The notes below the pieces were generated by a model. It worked only from the letters and a program-made list of their open reading frames with translations, was not told the DNA's origin and searched no databases. Made by a program: the position numbers and the translations under genes. Of a stretch of 64,000 nucleotides of DNA, positions 37,364 to 46,135 are shown one piece after another; positions within the stretch are counted from its first letter, which is position 1; each line of letters opens with the position of its first letter. This DNA is from Schaalia dentiphila ATCC 17982 (GTDB lineage Bacteria > Actinomycetota > Actinomycetes > Actinomycetales > Actinomycetaceae), in assembly GCF_000154225.1 (NCBI RefSeq), contig NZ_DS264586.1, positions 2,200,527 to 2,264,526 of the forward strand. Reading direction: 5' to 3'.

Positions 37364-38715
37364 GCGAGAAGGACACCACGGCCTCGTCCCTTCCTGACGC
37401 GCAGGCCGCCGGCGACGCGCAGGTCGAGGCCACGGAGGAGGCCCTCGAGTCGCGCGGCCAGCTGGGGCGCGACTACCTGTGGAACACGGCCGCCTCCCTC
37501 ATGTCGAGCCTCGCCGTGGTCATCATGGGCGTGGCGATCATGCGCTCGGGCGCCACAGATTCCTTTGCACGCGCCCAGTACGGCCTGTTCACGCTCGCAC
37601 TGGCGATCGGCCAGCAGTACCAGACGGTGGGCCTGTACGAGGTGCGCACCTTCCACGTGACGGACGTGCGGCGACGCTTCGATTTTGGAACCTACCTGTC
37701 CACGAGGCTGTTGACTTGCCTCGTGATGGTGAGCCTGATCCTGCTCCACTCGTGGAACTCCTCGACGAAGGATCCCTACCCCGCCTTCACGGTCATCGCC
37801 GCGATGGCTCTCCTGCGCATTTTCGACGCCTTCGAGGACGTGTACTACTCGGAGTTCCAACGCTCGGGCCGCCTCGACATCGCGGGCAAGGCCTGCTTCG
37901 CCCGCATTTTCACGACGACGTTCCTGTGGTCGGGGCTCTACTGGTTCACCCAGGACCTCCTCGCGTCCACGATCATTACCTTCGTGGTCACCTGCGTGGT
38001 GCTCGTGGTGGCCTACGGCCTGCCTGCACGTGGCGTATTCTCCCTGCTCCCCTCGTTCAATCTACGAGGCATCACCGGGATCCTGTGGGAGTGCCTGCCC
38101 CTGTTCATCGCCGCGTTCCTCAACCAGTACCTGGCGAACGCGCCGCGCTTCGCGATCCACGCGAGCCTCGGCGACGAGGAGCTGGGCGTCTTCGCGATCA
38201 TCTACATGCCCGCGGTCGCGATCAACATGCTGTCGCTGTTCGTGTTCCGCCCGCTGCTCACCCGCATGGCGCTGCGGTGGGCGGAGGGCAAGCGCGTCGA
38301 GTTCCTGTCGATCGTGCGCAAGGGCCTGGTGACGACCGCTGCAGCGTTCGTCGTCGTCGCAGCTGTCACCTACTTCATCGGCGCACCTCTCCTCACCCTC
38401 GTGTTCGGCACGGACGTGTCCGGCTATGTGCCTGAGCTGATGGTGCTCGTCCTTGCGGGCGCACTCAACGCCGCCGGCGTCATCCTCTACTACGCGCTCG
38501 CGACGATGCGCCGACTGCGCGCGGTCCTCGTCGCCTACGCGGCGGCCGGCGCGACGGCCTACCTGATCGCGCCGATGCTCACGAAGTCCCACGCCATGAT
38601 GGGTGCCTCACTCGCTTATGCCGCCACCATGGGGCTGCTCGCAATCCTCTTCGTCATCTTCATGCTCATCCCCGTCCCTCGCACGACCAACGAAACGGAG
38701 CCCATCAATGACTGA
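37360..38715 (+). CDS. Oligosaccharide flippase, Wzx/MOP superfamily
   Basis: 451 residues with about 12-14 membrane helices and a cytoplasmic start of about 35 residues rich in E, D and A. Helices begin at LGRDYLWNTAASLMSSLAVV and end with LLAILFVIFMLIPVP. The arrangement and the RLGRDYLWN-type start fit polysaccharide-exporting MOP flippases (RfbX/Wzx-like). It lies between licD and a GT4 gene, so the likely cargo is a lipid-linked repeat unit already decorated with phosphocholine; in pneumococcus TacF has this role. It is coupled on both sides by start/stop overlaps (GTGA before, 8 bases after). Confidence 0.85.
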   Translation: MSEKDTTASSLPDAQAAGDAQVEATEEALESRGQLGRDYLWNTAASLMSSLAVVIMGVAIMRSGATDSFARAQYGLFTLALAIGQQYQTVGLYEVRTFHVTDVRRRFDFGTYLSTRLLTCLVMVSLILLHSWNSSTKDPYPAFTVIAAMALLRIFDAFEDVYYSEFQRSGRLDIAGKACFARIFTTTFLWSGLYWFTQDLLASTIITFVVTCVVLVVAYGLPARGVFSLLPSFNLRGITGILWECLPLFIAAFLNQYLANAPRFAIHASLGDEELGVFAIIYMPAVAINMLSLFVFRPLLTRMALRWAEGKRVEFLSIVRKGLVTTAAAFVVVAAVTYFIGAPLLTLVFGTDVSGYVPELMVLVLAGALNAAGVILYYALATMRRLRAVLVAYAAAGATAYLIAPMLTKSHAMMGASLAYAATMGLLAILFVIFMLIPVPRTTNETEPIND

Positions 38716-39907
38716 TCGCCCCCACTCCCCCGTCAAGGTCGGCATCTTCATGGAGTTCTTCCTGCCCTACCTGGGCGGCATCGAGCGCTACCAGGATCGC
38801 CTCAGCGAGCAGCTGCGCGCCCTGGGCTACGACCTGTTCATCGTCACGTCACTGCACGACGAGTCCCTGCCTCGTTTCGAGAACAAAGACGGCCTGCGCA
38901 TCTACCGCCTGCCCACCAAGGGCCTCTTCAAGCAGCGCTACCCCTTCTTCAAGCGCGACGAGCGCTTCAAGGAGACGATGGCTGCGGTGGAGGCCGAGAA
39001 CGCCGACTTCTACATCGTCAACACGCGCTTCCACCTCACCAGCCTGCTCGGCGCACGCCTCGCGCATCGCCTGGGCCGCCCCGTCGCACTCATCGAGCAC
39101 GGCACCGCGCACATGAGCGTCGGCAACCCATTGTTGGACTTCTTCGGAGGCATTTACGAGCACGGCCTCACACACTTCGTCAAGAAGCACGTGACCTCCT
39201 ACTACGGGGTGTCGCGCAACTGCAACAAGTGGCTGCGCCACTTCGGGATCGAGGCCTCGGGGGTCTGGTACAACGCGGTGACGCCGGAGGATACGGCCGT
39301 GGCGGACGACCGCTACGAGCGCGAATGGCCGCGAGGCGGTTCCGACTCCGAGATCGTCATCTCCTACGCGGGGCGTCTCATCGCCGAGAAGGGCATCGTC
39401 GCGCTGCTCGACGCCTTCACGCGCCTGCGCGCCGAACTGCCAAACGTACCCCTGCGTCTCGCCGTCGCGGGCTCTGGTCCCATCGAAGAAGAGCTGCACG
39501 AACGCTACGGGTCGGATCCTGCTGTGTCGTTCCTGGGCAAGCTCGACTTCCCTGCCGTCATGAGCCTGTACCGGCGCTCCGATGTGTTCGTCTACCCGTC
39601 CATGTACCCCGAGGGCCTGCCCACCTCGATCCTCGAGGCAGCCCTGGGCGACTGCGCGATCGTGGCGACGCCTCGAGGCGGCACCGAGGAGGTCATCACT
39701 TCCCCCTCACTCGGATGGATCGTAGACGGCCGCACGTCCGCCGAGCTCACCGATGCACTCGTCCCCGCCCTGCGCGAGGCTGTCACCGACCCGGTGCGTC
39801 GCGCGTCCTGCGCGGCGGCTGTGGGCGCACGCGTGCGCGAGCACTTCACGTGGCAGTCCGTGGCCAGCGAGGTCGCCTCCGTCATCGACGAGGCCGTGGC
39901 GCGCTAA
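38708..39907 (+). CDS. Glycosyltransferase family 4
   Basis: 399 residues from ATG 38708, overlapping the flippase stop by 8 bases. The GT-B features are VGIFMEFFLPYLGGIERYQD, then VALIEHGTAHMSVGNP, EIVISYAGRLIAEKGIVAL and VYPSMYPEGLPTSILEAALG with the E-x7-E pattern. It ends the lic operon and should add a sugar to the repeat unit that LicD modifies. It is cytoplasmic. Nothing in the sequence fixes the sugar. Confidence 0.9.
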   Translation: MTDRPHSPVKVGIFMEFFLPYLGGIERYQDRLSEQLRALGYDLFIVTSLHDESLPRFENKDGLRIYRLPTKGLFKQRYPFFKRDERFKETMAAVEAENADFYIVNTRFHLTSLLGARLAHRLGRPVALIEHGTAHMSVGNPLLDFFGGIYEHGLTHFVKKHVTSYYGVSRNCNKWLRHFGIEASGVWYNAVTPEDTAVADDRYEREWPRGGSDSEIVISYAGRLIAEKGIVALLDAFTRLRAELPNVPLRLAVAGSGPIEEELHERYGSDPAVSFLGKLDFPAVMSLYRRSDVFVYPSMYPEGLPTSILEAALGDCAIVATPRGGTEEVITSPSLGWIVDGRTSAELTDALVPALREAVTDPVRRASCAAAVGARVREHFTWQSVASEVASVIDEAVAR

Positions 39908-39923
39908 GCGTTAACGATCGTTG

Positions 39924-39975
39924 CCCGTGGTTGCTCTGTGCACCGCCTTGTCGCACGTGGCTGCTCTGTGCACCG
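39924..39975. repeat. Two 22-base direct repeats
   Basis: CCCGTGGTTGCTCTGTGCAC-type and CACGTGGCTGCTCTGTGCAC-type copies at 39924-39945 and 39954-39975 differ at three positions and are set exactly 30 bases apart. Only two copies are present. Confidence 0.7.
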
Positions 39976-40100
39976 GTGGGCGGGTAGTACCACCTGACCC
40001 CACCGCCAGACCTCCGTGCGGTGCGAGGCCTGCACGCCCGCTCGCCGCCCGCGCCGCGAGCTTCGCTCGGCGCGTCGTCTCGAAGCCCGGCCAGGCCCCG

Positions 40101-40271
40101 CAGGCCTCACACCACCCTCCAGTCGGGCGGCCACTCACCCCTGGTCCTGCCACCACCCACCGGTGCCGCAGCCACCTCCACCCCAGCAGGCCTCGCGCCA
40201 CCCTCCAGTCGGGCGGCCACTCACCCCTGGTCCTGCCACCACCCACCGGTGCCGCAGCCACCTCCAGCCCG
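40101..40271. repeat. 85/86-base tandem repeat, two copies plus a short third start
   Basis: Copy one is 40101-40186 and copy two 40187-40271; both begin CAGGCCTC and differ at only a few bases, and a third start (CAGGACTCACG) follows at 40272. The unit contains GTCGGGCGGCCACTCACCCC and CACCACCCACCGGTGCCGCA. No coding potential is evident. Unit size and only two copies do not fit CRISPR. Confidence 0.85.
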
Positions 40272-40302
40272 CAGGACTCACGCCCATCCAATCGGACAAC
40301 AA

Positions 40303-40368
40303 TGGGGGTTTTGCAGCATTAGGAACTCACTGCCGGCGTGTCGGGGTTCTAATGGTGCCATTCCCCCA
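40303..40368. repeat. 66-base imperfect palindrome
   Basis: TGGGGG (40303-40308) pairs with CCCCCA (40363-40368), and CATTAGGAAC (40317-40326) pairs with GTTCTAATG (40346-40354) apart from one unpaired base. The outer and inner arms are separated by 8 bases on each side, giving a symmetric structure with a 19-base centre. It may be a degenerate miniature element or a structured RNA. Confidence 0.55.
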
Positions 40369-40495
40369 CGACATGTCCGCTGGGAGGGACCGACAGCGCT
40401 CATGCACGCCCCACCACAACCAACCGGGGGGCAGCCCGAGCCGCGCGCGCTCGCCAGCACGCCTACTATCATCGCTTCTCCTCGCCTCATCGCTC

Positions 40496-40531
40496 GTGAG
40501 CCCGGTGGGACGGCCTCCCCACCGAGCTCAC
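40496..40531 (-). terminator. Hairpin after iolT
   Basis: GTGAGCCCGGTGGG and CCCCACCGAGCTCAC pair with one bulge about 20 bases beyond the iolT stop. No T-run is obvious. Confidence 0.5.
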
Positions 40532-40550
40532 GGACGTGAACCTTTCGTTC

Positions 40551-42167
40551 TCAGGAGTAGTCCTTCTGGAACTTCAGCTCCAGTTCCTCGAGCGAGTGGT
40601 ACTTCGTCTCGGGGACGACCTTCCAGTAGAAGAGGAAGGAGAGGAAGTTGATGGCTGCGAAAATCGCGTAGGTTCCGGCACCGCCGACGGTGGCCATGAG
40701 CGGCGGGAAGATGACGGAGACCAGAGCGTTGGCGAGCCACAGCGTGGCAACCGCGATACCAAGGGCGGTGCCACGCACGGCGGCCGGGTAGATCTCGGAG
40801 ACGAGAACCCAGGTCACGGTGCCTGACTGCTTGATGAACACGAAGAGGCAGACGATGCCAAGAACCAGCCACGGGGCAAAGTTCGGGGCGCCGGAGATGT
40901 TGCCGTCAGCGTCCAGGTAGGGGCTGATGAAGAAGGCGAACACCGCGGCCAGGGCGGCCAGGGAGATCGTGATGCCGAGCTCCTGATACATGCCGACGTG
41001 GCGGCGCGCGAAGCGGGCGACGAGCCACAGTCCAACGGCGGAACCGATCGCGGAGATACCGCCCGAGACGACGTTCAGGGTGATGGCGTCTTCCATGGGA
41101 ACGCCGGCGGCGTTGAGGATCTTCGGCGTGTAGTACATGGCCGTGTTGATGCCGGTCAGCTGGTCGGCGATACCCAGGACGATGCCGATGTAGAGGAGCT
41201 TGCGGGCCCACTTAACCTTGAGGATCTGGGACAGCGACCACTTCTCCTGCTTGGACTCGGCGCGCTGGACCTCGAGCATCTCGTTGAGCTCGCCGGCAAC
41301 GTCATCCTTCTTTTCGTCGCGCACGCGCTTGAGGGAGCCGATGGCCTCGACGATGCGCAGGTTGGCGGCGTACCAGCGTGAGGACTCGGGCACAGTGCGG
41401 ATGCCGACCCACAGGGCGATGGCGGGCAGCGAGCACAGGATGAGCATGTATCGCCACGTCATGCCGTTACCGGCGCCGGTGACATCGGCGATGTTGACGG
41501 CTGCCTGGACGGTTTCCCACGCGACGGAGGTTCCAGCCTGTCCGAGCACGTGGCCGGACGCGTCAACGGCGTCACCGGTCAGGTGCACGGTGGGGCCACC
41601 CTGCAGACGGGCGATGATGGCGTTCATAGAGAAGGCCAGGAACTGGCCGAAGACGATCATCATCTGATCCGTCGCGACAAGGAAACCGCGCAGCCGCTTG
41701 GGAGCAGTTTCGCTGAGGAAAACGGGAACCGTCGCGGAGGCGCCACCGACGGCGAAGCCGAGGATGATGCGCGCCAGGTAGAGGACCCAGATGTTCGGGG
41801 CGATCGCGCAGCCGATGGCGCCGAACAGGAAGACGATTGCCAGCAGCGTGATGTTGTGGCGGCGTCCGTAGCGGTCGGAGAGACGTCCGCCGAAGAACGC
41901 ACCGGCGGCGGCACCGATGCACAGCAGGCCGCCGACCCAGCCTTCTTCGAAGGTGGTCATGTTCAGACCGCCGGCGCCTCCGGACATGTACATGTATGGC
42001 AGGGCGCCAGCGACAACGCCGGTGTCATAGCCAAAGAGGAGCGAGCCGAGCGTCGCGACGGCGGCGATCGCGCCCAGGGAGCGCTTTGCGCCGGAGGCGG
42101 GGGTCTTCTCGACGAGGTCGCGCACCTTATCGGGTGTGTAGTCGTCAATCGTTGGAGCGTGTGACAT
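40551..42167 (-). CDS. iolT: MFS sugar/inositol transporter
   Basis: 538 residues from ATG 42167 with AGAGGAGA before it; the frame is open to 42404 without protein-like sequence. Twelve membrane helices with major facilitator sugar-porter motifs: FGYDTGVVAGALPYMY in helix 1, GGRLSDRYGRRHNI (RxGRR), AVGGASATVPVFLSETAP, the PESSRW motif (VPESSRWYAANL), QLTGINTAMYY in helix 7, and PETKYHSLEELE at the end. The loop between helices 3 and 4 of the second half and the insert LTGDAVDASGHVLGQAG are longer than in glucose porters. Neighbouring iol genes make myo-inositol the likely substrate. It follows iolA but behind a terminator, and lacks the palindromic operator seen before the other iol promoters. 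Confidence 0.9.
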   Translation of the reverse strand: MSHAPTIDDYTPDKVRDLVEKTPASGAKRSLGAIAAVATLGSLLFGYDTGVVAGALPYMYMSGGAGGLNMTTFEEGWVGGLLCIGAAAGAFFGGRLSDRYGRRHNITLLAIVFLFGAIGCAIAPNIWVLYLARIILGFAVGGASATVPVFLSETAPKRLRGFLVATDQMMIVFGQFLAFSMNAIIARLQGGPTVHLTGDAVDASGHVLGQAGTSVAWETVQAAVNIADVTGAGNGMTWRYMLILCSLPAIALWVGIRTVPESSRWYAANLRIVEAIGSLKRVRDEKKDDVAGELNEMLEVQRAESKQEKWSLSQILKVKWARKLLYIGIVLGIADQLTGINTAMYYTPKILNAAGVPMEDAITLNVVSGGISAIGSAVGLWLVARFARRHVGMYQELGITISLAALAAVFAFFISPYLDADGNISGAPNFAPWLVLGIVCLFVFIKQSGTVTWVLVSEIYPAAVRGTALGIAVATLWLANALVSVIFPPLMATVGGAGTYAIFAAINFLSFLFYWKVVPETKYHSLEELELKFQKDYS

Positions 42168-42367
42168 GTGGTTCTCCTCTGCACTTCCTCGTCGGAGCAA
42201 TCCGGATGAACGAGACAGCAGCCATAGCATAATGCCGCACCCGTGTATGCACCGCTTCCCGGCAGATGTCAGGCGGATGACGGTCGCACCCCTTGAGGAT
42301 ATCAAGGCCGAGGCCCCAGCGAGCACCTCGTCGTCGGGGCACTCAAGCCCACACCTATGACTGTATA

Positions 42368-42406
42368 GAGTGGAGGGGTGGGCACACTGCACCCACCCCT
42401 CCACTC
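42368..42406 (-). terminator. Terminator after iolA
   Basis: GAGTGGAGGGGTGGG and CCCACCCCTCCACTC form a perfect 15-base stem with a 9-base loop, 16 bases beyond the iolA stop. The rest of the 254-base gap to iolT shows an AT-richer stretch (CATAGCATAATG near 42221) where an iolT promoter could lie. Confidence 0.65.
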
Positions 42407-42421
42407 AGAGAGTTGTCAGAC

Positions 42422-43924
42422 TCAGCCGTTCGTCGGGAAGTTCATTCCGACGTAGCCGACCTTCTCACCGCGCTTGGGCCAACGGGTCGTGACGACCTTG
42501 GCCTTCGTGTAGAAGCGCACACCCTCGGGGCCGTGAATGTGAGTGTCGCCCAGCAGCGACTCCTTCCAGCCACCGAAGGAGTAGTAGGCGACCGGAACCG
42601 GGATCGGCACGTTGACGCCGACCATGCCAGCCTCGACGTCAACGACGAAGTGGCGGGCAGTGTCACCGTCGGAGGTGAAGATCGCGGAGCCGTTGCCAAA
42701 CTCGGAGGAGTTGACGATCTCGATGGCTTCCTCGTAGGTGTCGGCATGCACGACAACCAGGACGGGGCCGAAGACCTCTTCGCAGTAGACGCTCAGATCG
42801 CGGTCCACGTTGTCAATGATCGTGGGGGCCAGCCAGAAGCCGTCCGAGTATTCCTCGCCCTCGGGGCGATAGCCTCGGCCGTCGAGGACGATGTTCGCAC
42901 CCTTGGCCTCGGCCTCATCGATCCACTTGGTGATGCGCTCCTGAGAGGAACGGGTGATGACCGGACCCATCTCGGAGGCCGGGTCAGTGCCGGGGCCGAC
43001 GACGATCTTCTCGGCGCGAGCCTTGATCGCGGGGACCAGCTTCTCCTCAACGCCGCCGACGGCAACGATGACGGGCAGGGCCATGCAGCGCTGGCCGGCC
43101 GCACCGAAGGCGCCCGCGCTGATGTGCTGCGCGGCGAACTCGATGTCCGCGTCGGGCATGACGATCGCGTGGTTGTTCGCACCGCCCAGAGCCTGGACGC
43201 GCTTACCGTGGGCCACGCCCGTGTCCTGCACAATGTGAGCGACCGGGGTGGAGCCAACGAAGGAGATGGCATCGATGCCGGAGTGGGTGAGGATGTCGGT
43301 AACCAGGTGACGGTCGCCGGCGATGACGTTGAACAGGCCATCGGGCAGGCCGGCCTCCTTGTAGAGGCGAGCGATGATCAGCGAGGCGCTGGGGACGACC
43401 GAGGCAACCTTGAGAATGAAGGCGTTACCGGTGGCCAGGGCGACCGGGTGCATCCACATGGGGACCATGGCCGGGAAGTTGAAGGGGCAGATGCCGGCGA
43501 CAACACCGACGGGCTGACGCAGGGTGTGCACATCCACGCCGGTCGAGGCCTGGTCGGTAAACTCACCCTTGAGAGCAGCGTTGATACCGCAGGCAAAGTC
43601 GATGGTCTCGCGGCCTCGGGCGATCTCGCCGAGGGCGTCACCGTGGGTCTTACCACCCTCGCGCACGATGGCGTCGGCGATCTCGTCCTGGTGATCGATG
43701 ACAAGCTGGCGGAACTTGAACATGATGTCCACGCGCTTGGCCAGGGCGGTGCGGCCCCATTCTTTCTGCGCGTTGCGGGCGATCTCGACGACATGATCGA
43801 GGCAATGCTTGTCGGCCAGGGCGAGCTGGTCGACGACCTTGCCTGTGGCGGGGTTTTCAACGCCAATGGTCTTCTCAGTGTGAGCGACGTACTCTTCGCC
43901 GTTGACCCACAGGTTGATTGTCAT
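42422..43924 (-). CDS. iolA: CoA-acylating (methyl)malonate-semialdehyde dehydrogenase
   Basis: 500 residues from ATG 43924 with GAGAAAGG upstream. Aldehyde dehydrogenase fold: PFNFPAMVPMWM (glycine/cofactor region), ALGGANNHAIVMPDAD, and the catalytic cysteine at about residue 285 in GAAGQRCMALPV, which is characteristic of the CoA-dependent MmsA/IolA group. It turns malonate semialdehyde, from inositol breakdown, into acetyl-CoA and CO2. The palindrome CTTTGTCCTAACAAAG lies 43 bases before the start, so it belongs to the inositol regulon. The enzyme may also serve valine breakdown, but the context favours IolA. Confidence 0.92.
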   Translation of the reverse strand: MTINLWVNGEEYVAHTEKTIGVENPATGKVVDQLALADKHCLDHVVEIARNAQKEWGRTALAKRVDIMFKFRQLVIDHQDEIADAIVREGGKTHGDALGEIARGRETIDFACGINAALKGEFTDQASTGVDVHTLRQPVGVVAGICPFNFPAMVPMWMHPVALATGNAFILKVASVVPSASLIIARLYKEAGLPDGLFNVIAGDRHLVTDILTHSGIDAISFVGSTPVAHIVQDTGVAHGKRVQALGGANNHAIVMPDADIEFAAQHISAGAFGAAGQRCMALPVIVAVGGVEEKLVPAIKARAEKIVVGPGTDPASEMGPVITRSSQERITKWIDEAEAKGANIVLDGRGYRPEGEEYSDGFWLAPTIIDNVDRDLSVYCEEVFGPVLVVVHADTYEEAIEIVNSSEFGNGSAIFTSDGDTARHFVVDVEAGMVGVNVPIPVPVAYYSFGGWKESLLGDTHIHGPEGVRFYTKAKVVTTRWPKRGEKVGYVGMNFPTNG

Positions 43925-43966
43925 TGGTTTTACCTTTCTCCCATTCATCCACGAATGGCGGAACAA

Positions 43967-43982
43967 CTTTGTTAGGACAAAG
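43967..43982. promoter_or_regulatory. Putative IolR operator before iolA
   Basis: CTTTGTTAGGACAAAG, read on the other strand CTTTGTCCTAACAAAG, has perfect 6-base arms around 4 bases. It is the best copy of a motif that recurs at 48126, 49019 and 51461. A TATGCT box on the minus strand (43991-43986) lies immediately upstream. Confidence 0.6.
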
Positions 43983-44156
43983 GGTAGCATACGCGCAGGA
44001 CTAATGTCGCGACATCCGCACTAATAGGGATTACGGAGCCAGATTTGTCCCGCCTATTGGACACACTCCCCCATCGCCAACTCCCACTCCAGCCAACGCG
44101 CCGTTTCACGAGGCGTTTCACGCAGGAGCTACCGACGACCGTGGGCATACGCGACA

Positions 44157-44188
44157 GGGGCGGCCCCGGATTCCTCCGGGGCCGCCCC
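44157..44188 (-). terminator. GC-rich terminator hairpin after iolD
   Basis: GGGGCGGCCCCGGA and TCCGGGGCCGCCCC form a perfect 14-base stem with a TTCC loop, 18 bases beyond the iolD stop. No T-run. The remaining 230 bases up to iolA hold no gene. Confidence 0.6.
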
Positions 44189-44205
44189 CTCAGGCACTCA
44201 GCGCA

Positions 44206-46113
44206 TCACAGGTAGTGACGCTGCGGCTTGCGATCTCGCTGGTAGTCCTCGTAGGCGCGCTGCGTGGACTCCAGTTCGGAGACCTGCGAGACGGCCACGT
44301 CCCACCAGGAGGATCCGGGCGGGTTGGGACCCATCAGGTCCGTCTCGATGTGGATCATGGTCGCGCGATCCGAGGCGGCGGCCAGCTTGTAGGCTTCCTT
44401 GAACTCCTCGATACCGTGGGCCTCGATCACGTCGATGCCCCAGGAACGGGCGTTCGCCGCGATATCCACACCGGCGATCCGCTCGGTATCCTCCAGGTGC
44501 GAGCCGGTCCCACGCTGGCGGTACTTCGTGCCGAAGCGCTGGGAGCCGCGCGACTCGGACAGAGCGCCGATCGACGCAAAGCCGTAGTTCTGCAGCAGGA
44601 CGTAGATGACCTTGATGCCCTCCTGGGCGACCGTGGCCAGCTCCATCGGGAGCATCTGGTAGGTGCCGTCGCCGACGATCGAGACGACCTCGGACTGCGG
44701 ACGCGCCAGCTTGACGCCCATGGCGGCCGGGACCTCGTAGCCCATGCAGGAGAATGCGTATTCGACGTGGTACTGGACGGGGGTCTTCGCCTGCCACAGG
44801 GCCTGCAGGTCGCCGGGCATCGAGCCGGCAGCGTTGATGACCACGTCCTCGTCGCGCAAGAGCTCGTTCAGCGCACCAAAGACCTCGGTCTGCGCGGGCA
44901 GCGGGGCGTTGCCCACGTGGTAGCACTGCTCCACCTTGGCAGCCCAGGCCTCGCGCTCGGCGGCGATCTCGGCGGTGTAGGACTCGTCGACGCGGTAGTC
45001 GGACAGCTCCTCGGTCAGAGCGACGAGGGCCTCGCGGGCGTCGGCCACGACCATCTCGGCGCTCTGCTTGGCGGCGTCGAAGGGCGTGATGTTGATGTTG
45101 ACGAAGGAGACGTCGGGGTTCTTGAACTGCGTCTTCGAGGCCGTCGTGAAGTCGGAGTAGCGCGTGCCCACGCCGATGATCAGGTCGGCCTTGTCTGCGA
45201 GGTGGTTGCCCGAGTCGCCGCCGGTGGAACCGACGCCACCCACGGAGCACGGGTGATCGCAGTTGATGGCGCCCTTACCGGCCTGCGTGTCCGCCACCGG
45301 GATGCCGGTCGCGGCCGCGAACGCGCGCAGCTCCTCCGAGGCCTCGGAGTAGATGGTGCCGCCGCCGGCGATGATGAGGGGACGCTTGGCGGCGCGGATC
45401 TTGGCGACCGCGCGCTCGAGGGCGGCGCGCTCGGCCGGGGGACGGCGCACGTGCCACACGCGCTTGGCGAAGAACTCGACCGGCCAGTCGTAGGCCTCGG
45501 CCTGGACGTCCTGGGGCAGGGCGATCGTGACGGCGCCGGTCTCGGCCGGGTCGGTCAGGACGCGCATGCCTGCCAGCAGAGAGGGGATCAGCTGCTCGGG
45601 ACGGTTGATACGGTCGAAGAAGCGCGACACGGGACGGAACGCGTCGTTGACGGTGACGTCCAGCGAGGTCGGGTCTTCGAGCTGCTGGAGGACCGGGTCC
45701 GGGATGCGGGTCGCGAACTGGTCGGAGGGGAAGATGAGGACGGGCAGGCGGTTGGTCGTCGCCAGGGCTGCGCCCGTGACCATGTTGAGCGAGCCGGGGC
45801 CGATCGACGCGGTCGTCATCCAGGTCTGCAGGCGGTTCGTCGTCTTGGCGAAGGCTGCGGCAGCGTGGATCGCGCCCTGCTCGTTGCGGGGCATGATGTA
45901 GGGCATCGGGTTCTCGCCCTCGGCCGGCGCAATCTCGTTCTGCAGGAGGGCCTGGCCAACACCGGCGACGTTACCGTGACCGAAGATACCGAAGGCACCC
46001 GCGATGAGGCGGTGCTCGACGCCGTCACGCTCGGTGTACTGGTTGGACAGGAAGCGAATGATTGCCTGCGCGACCGTCAGGCGCACGGTTCCCTTGTAGG
46101 CTTCTTTGCTCAT
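44206..46113 (-). CDS. iolD: 3D-(3,5/4)-trihydroxycyclohexane-1,2-dione hydrolase
   Basis: 635 residues of the thiamine-diphosphate enzyme superfamily. N-terminal VAQAIIRFLSNQYTERDGVE, then FGIFGHGNVAGVGQALL and PRNEQGAIHAAAAFAK with the catalytic glutamate; C-terminal VSIVGDGTYQMLPMELATVA (GDG motif) followed by LQNYGFASIGALS. The near-complete match with IolD and the following iolB and iolC genes settle the assignment. It opens the ring of the inosose-derived dione to 5-deoxyglucuronate in the third step of inositol breakdown. It follows iolB by 22 bases and ends the iolC-iolB-iolD operon. Confidence 0.95.
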   Translation of the reverse strand: MSKEAYKGTVRLTVAQAIIRFLSNQYTERDGVEHRLIAGAFGIFGHGNVAGVGQALLQNEIAPAEGENPMPYIMPRNEQGAIHAAAAFAKTTNRLQTWMTTASIGPGSLNMVTGAALATTNRLPVLIFPSDQFATRIPDPVLQQLEDPTSLDVTVNDAFRPVSRFFDRINRPEQLIPSLLAGMRVLTDPAETGAVTIALPQDVQAEAYDWPVEFFAKRVWHVRRPPAERAALERAVAKIRAAKRPLIIAGGGTIYSEASEELRAFAAATGIPVADTQAGKGAINCDHPCSVGGVGSTGGDSGNHLADKADLIIGVGTRYSDFTTASKTQFKNPDVSFVNINITPFDAAKQSAEMVVADAREALVALTEELSDYRVDESYTAEIAAEREAWAAKVEQCYHVGNAPLPAQTEVFGALNELLRDEDVVINAAGSMPGDLQALWQAKTPVQYHVEYAFSCMGYEVPAAMGVKLARPQSEVVSIVGDGTYQMLPMELATVAQEGIKVIYVLLQNYGFASIGALSESRGSQRFGTKYRQRGTGSHLEDTERIAGVDIAANARSWGIDVIEAHGIEEFKEAYKLAAASDRATMIHIETDLMGPNPPGSSWWDVAVSQVSELESTQRAYEDYQRDRKPQRHYL

Positions 46114-46135
46114 GGGTAGTCCTCTCGGGTCTTTC

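Larger units (their letters stand above)
39908..40550. other. Non-coding gap with tandem and inverted repeats
   Basis: This 643-base stretch lies between the ends of the convergent lic operon and iolT. It holds two 22-base near-identical units 30 bases apart (39924-39945, 39954-39975), a stem-loop around 40051-40074 that may end the lic operon, an 85/86-base tandem repeat (40101-40271), a 66-base imperfect palindrome (40303-40368) and the iolT terminator. Open frames through it are artefacts of high GC and repeats. No gene is supported. Confidence 0.7.

Noticed and set aside
39924..40271. Possible CRISPR array
   Set aside because: Only two copies of each unit, units of unlike length (22 and 86 bases), no spacer pattern and no cas genes.
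39911..40322. Small open frames through the repeat-bearing gap
   Set aside because: They follow the tandem repeats and high GC, differ between strands and have no start signals.
42293..43975. Plus-strand frame opposite iolA
   Set aside because: Shadow of a clear aldehyde dehydrogenase gene.
44215..46119. Long plus-strand open frame opposite iolD (634 codons)
   Set aside because: It is the antisense shadow of iolD in very GC-rich DNA, with no recognisable protein features and no ribosome binding site.
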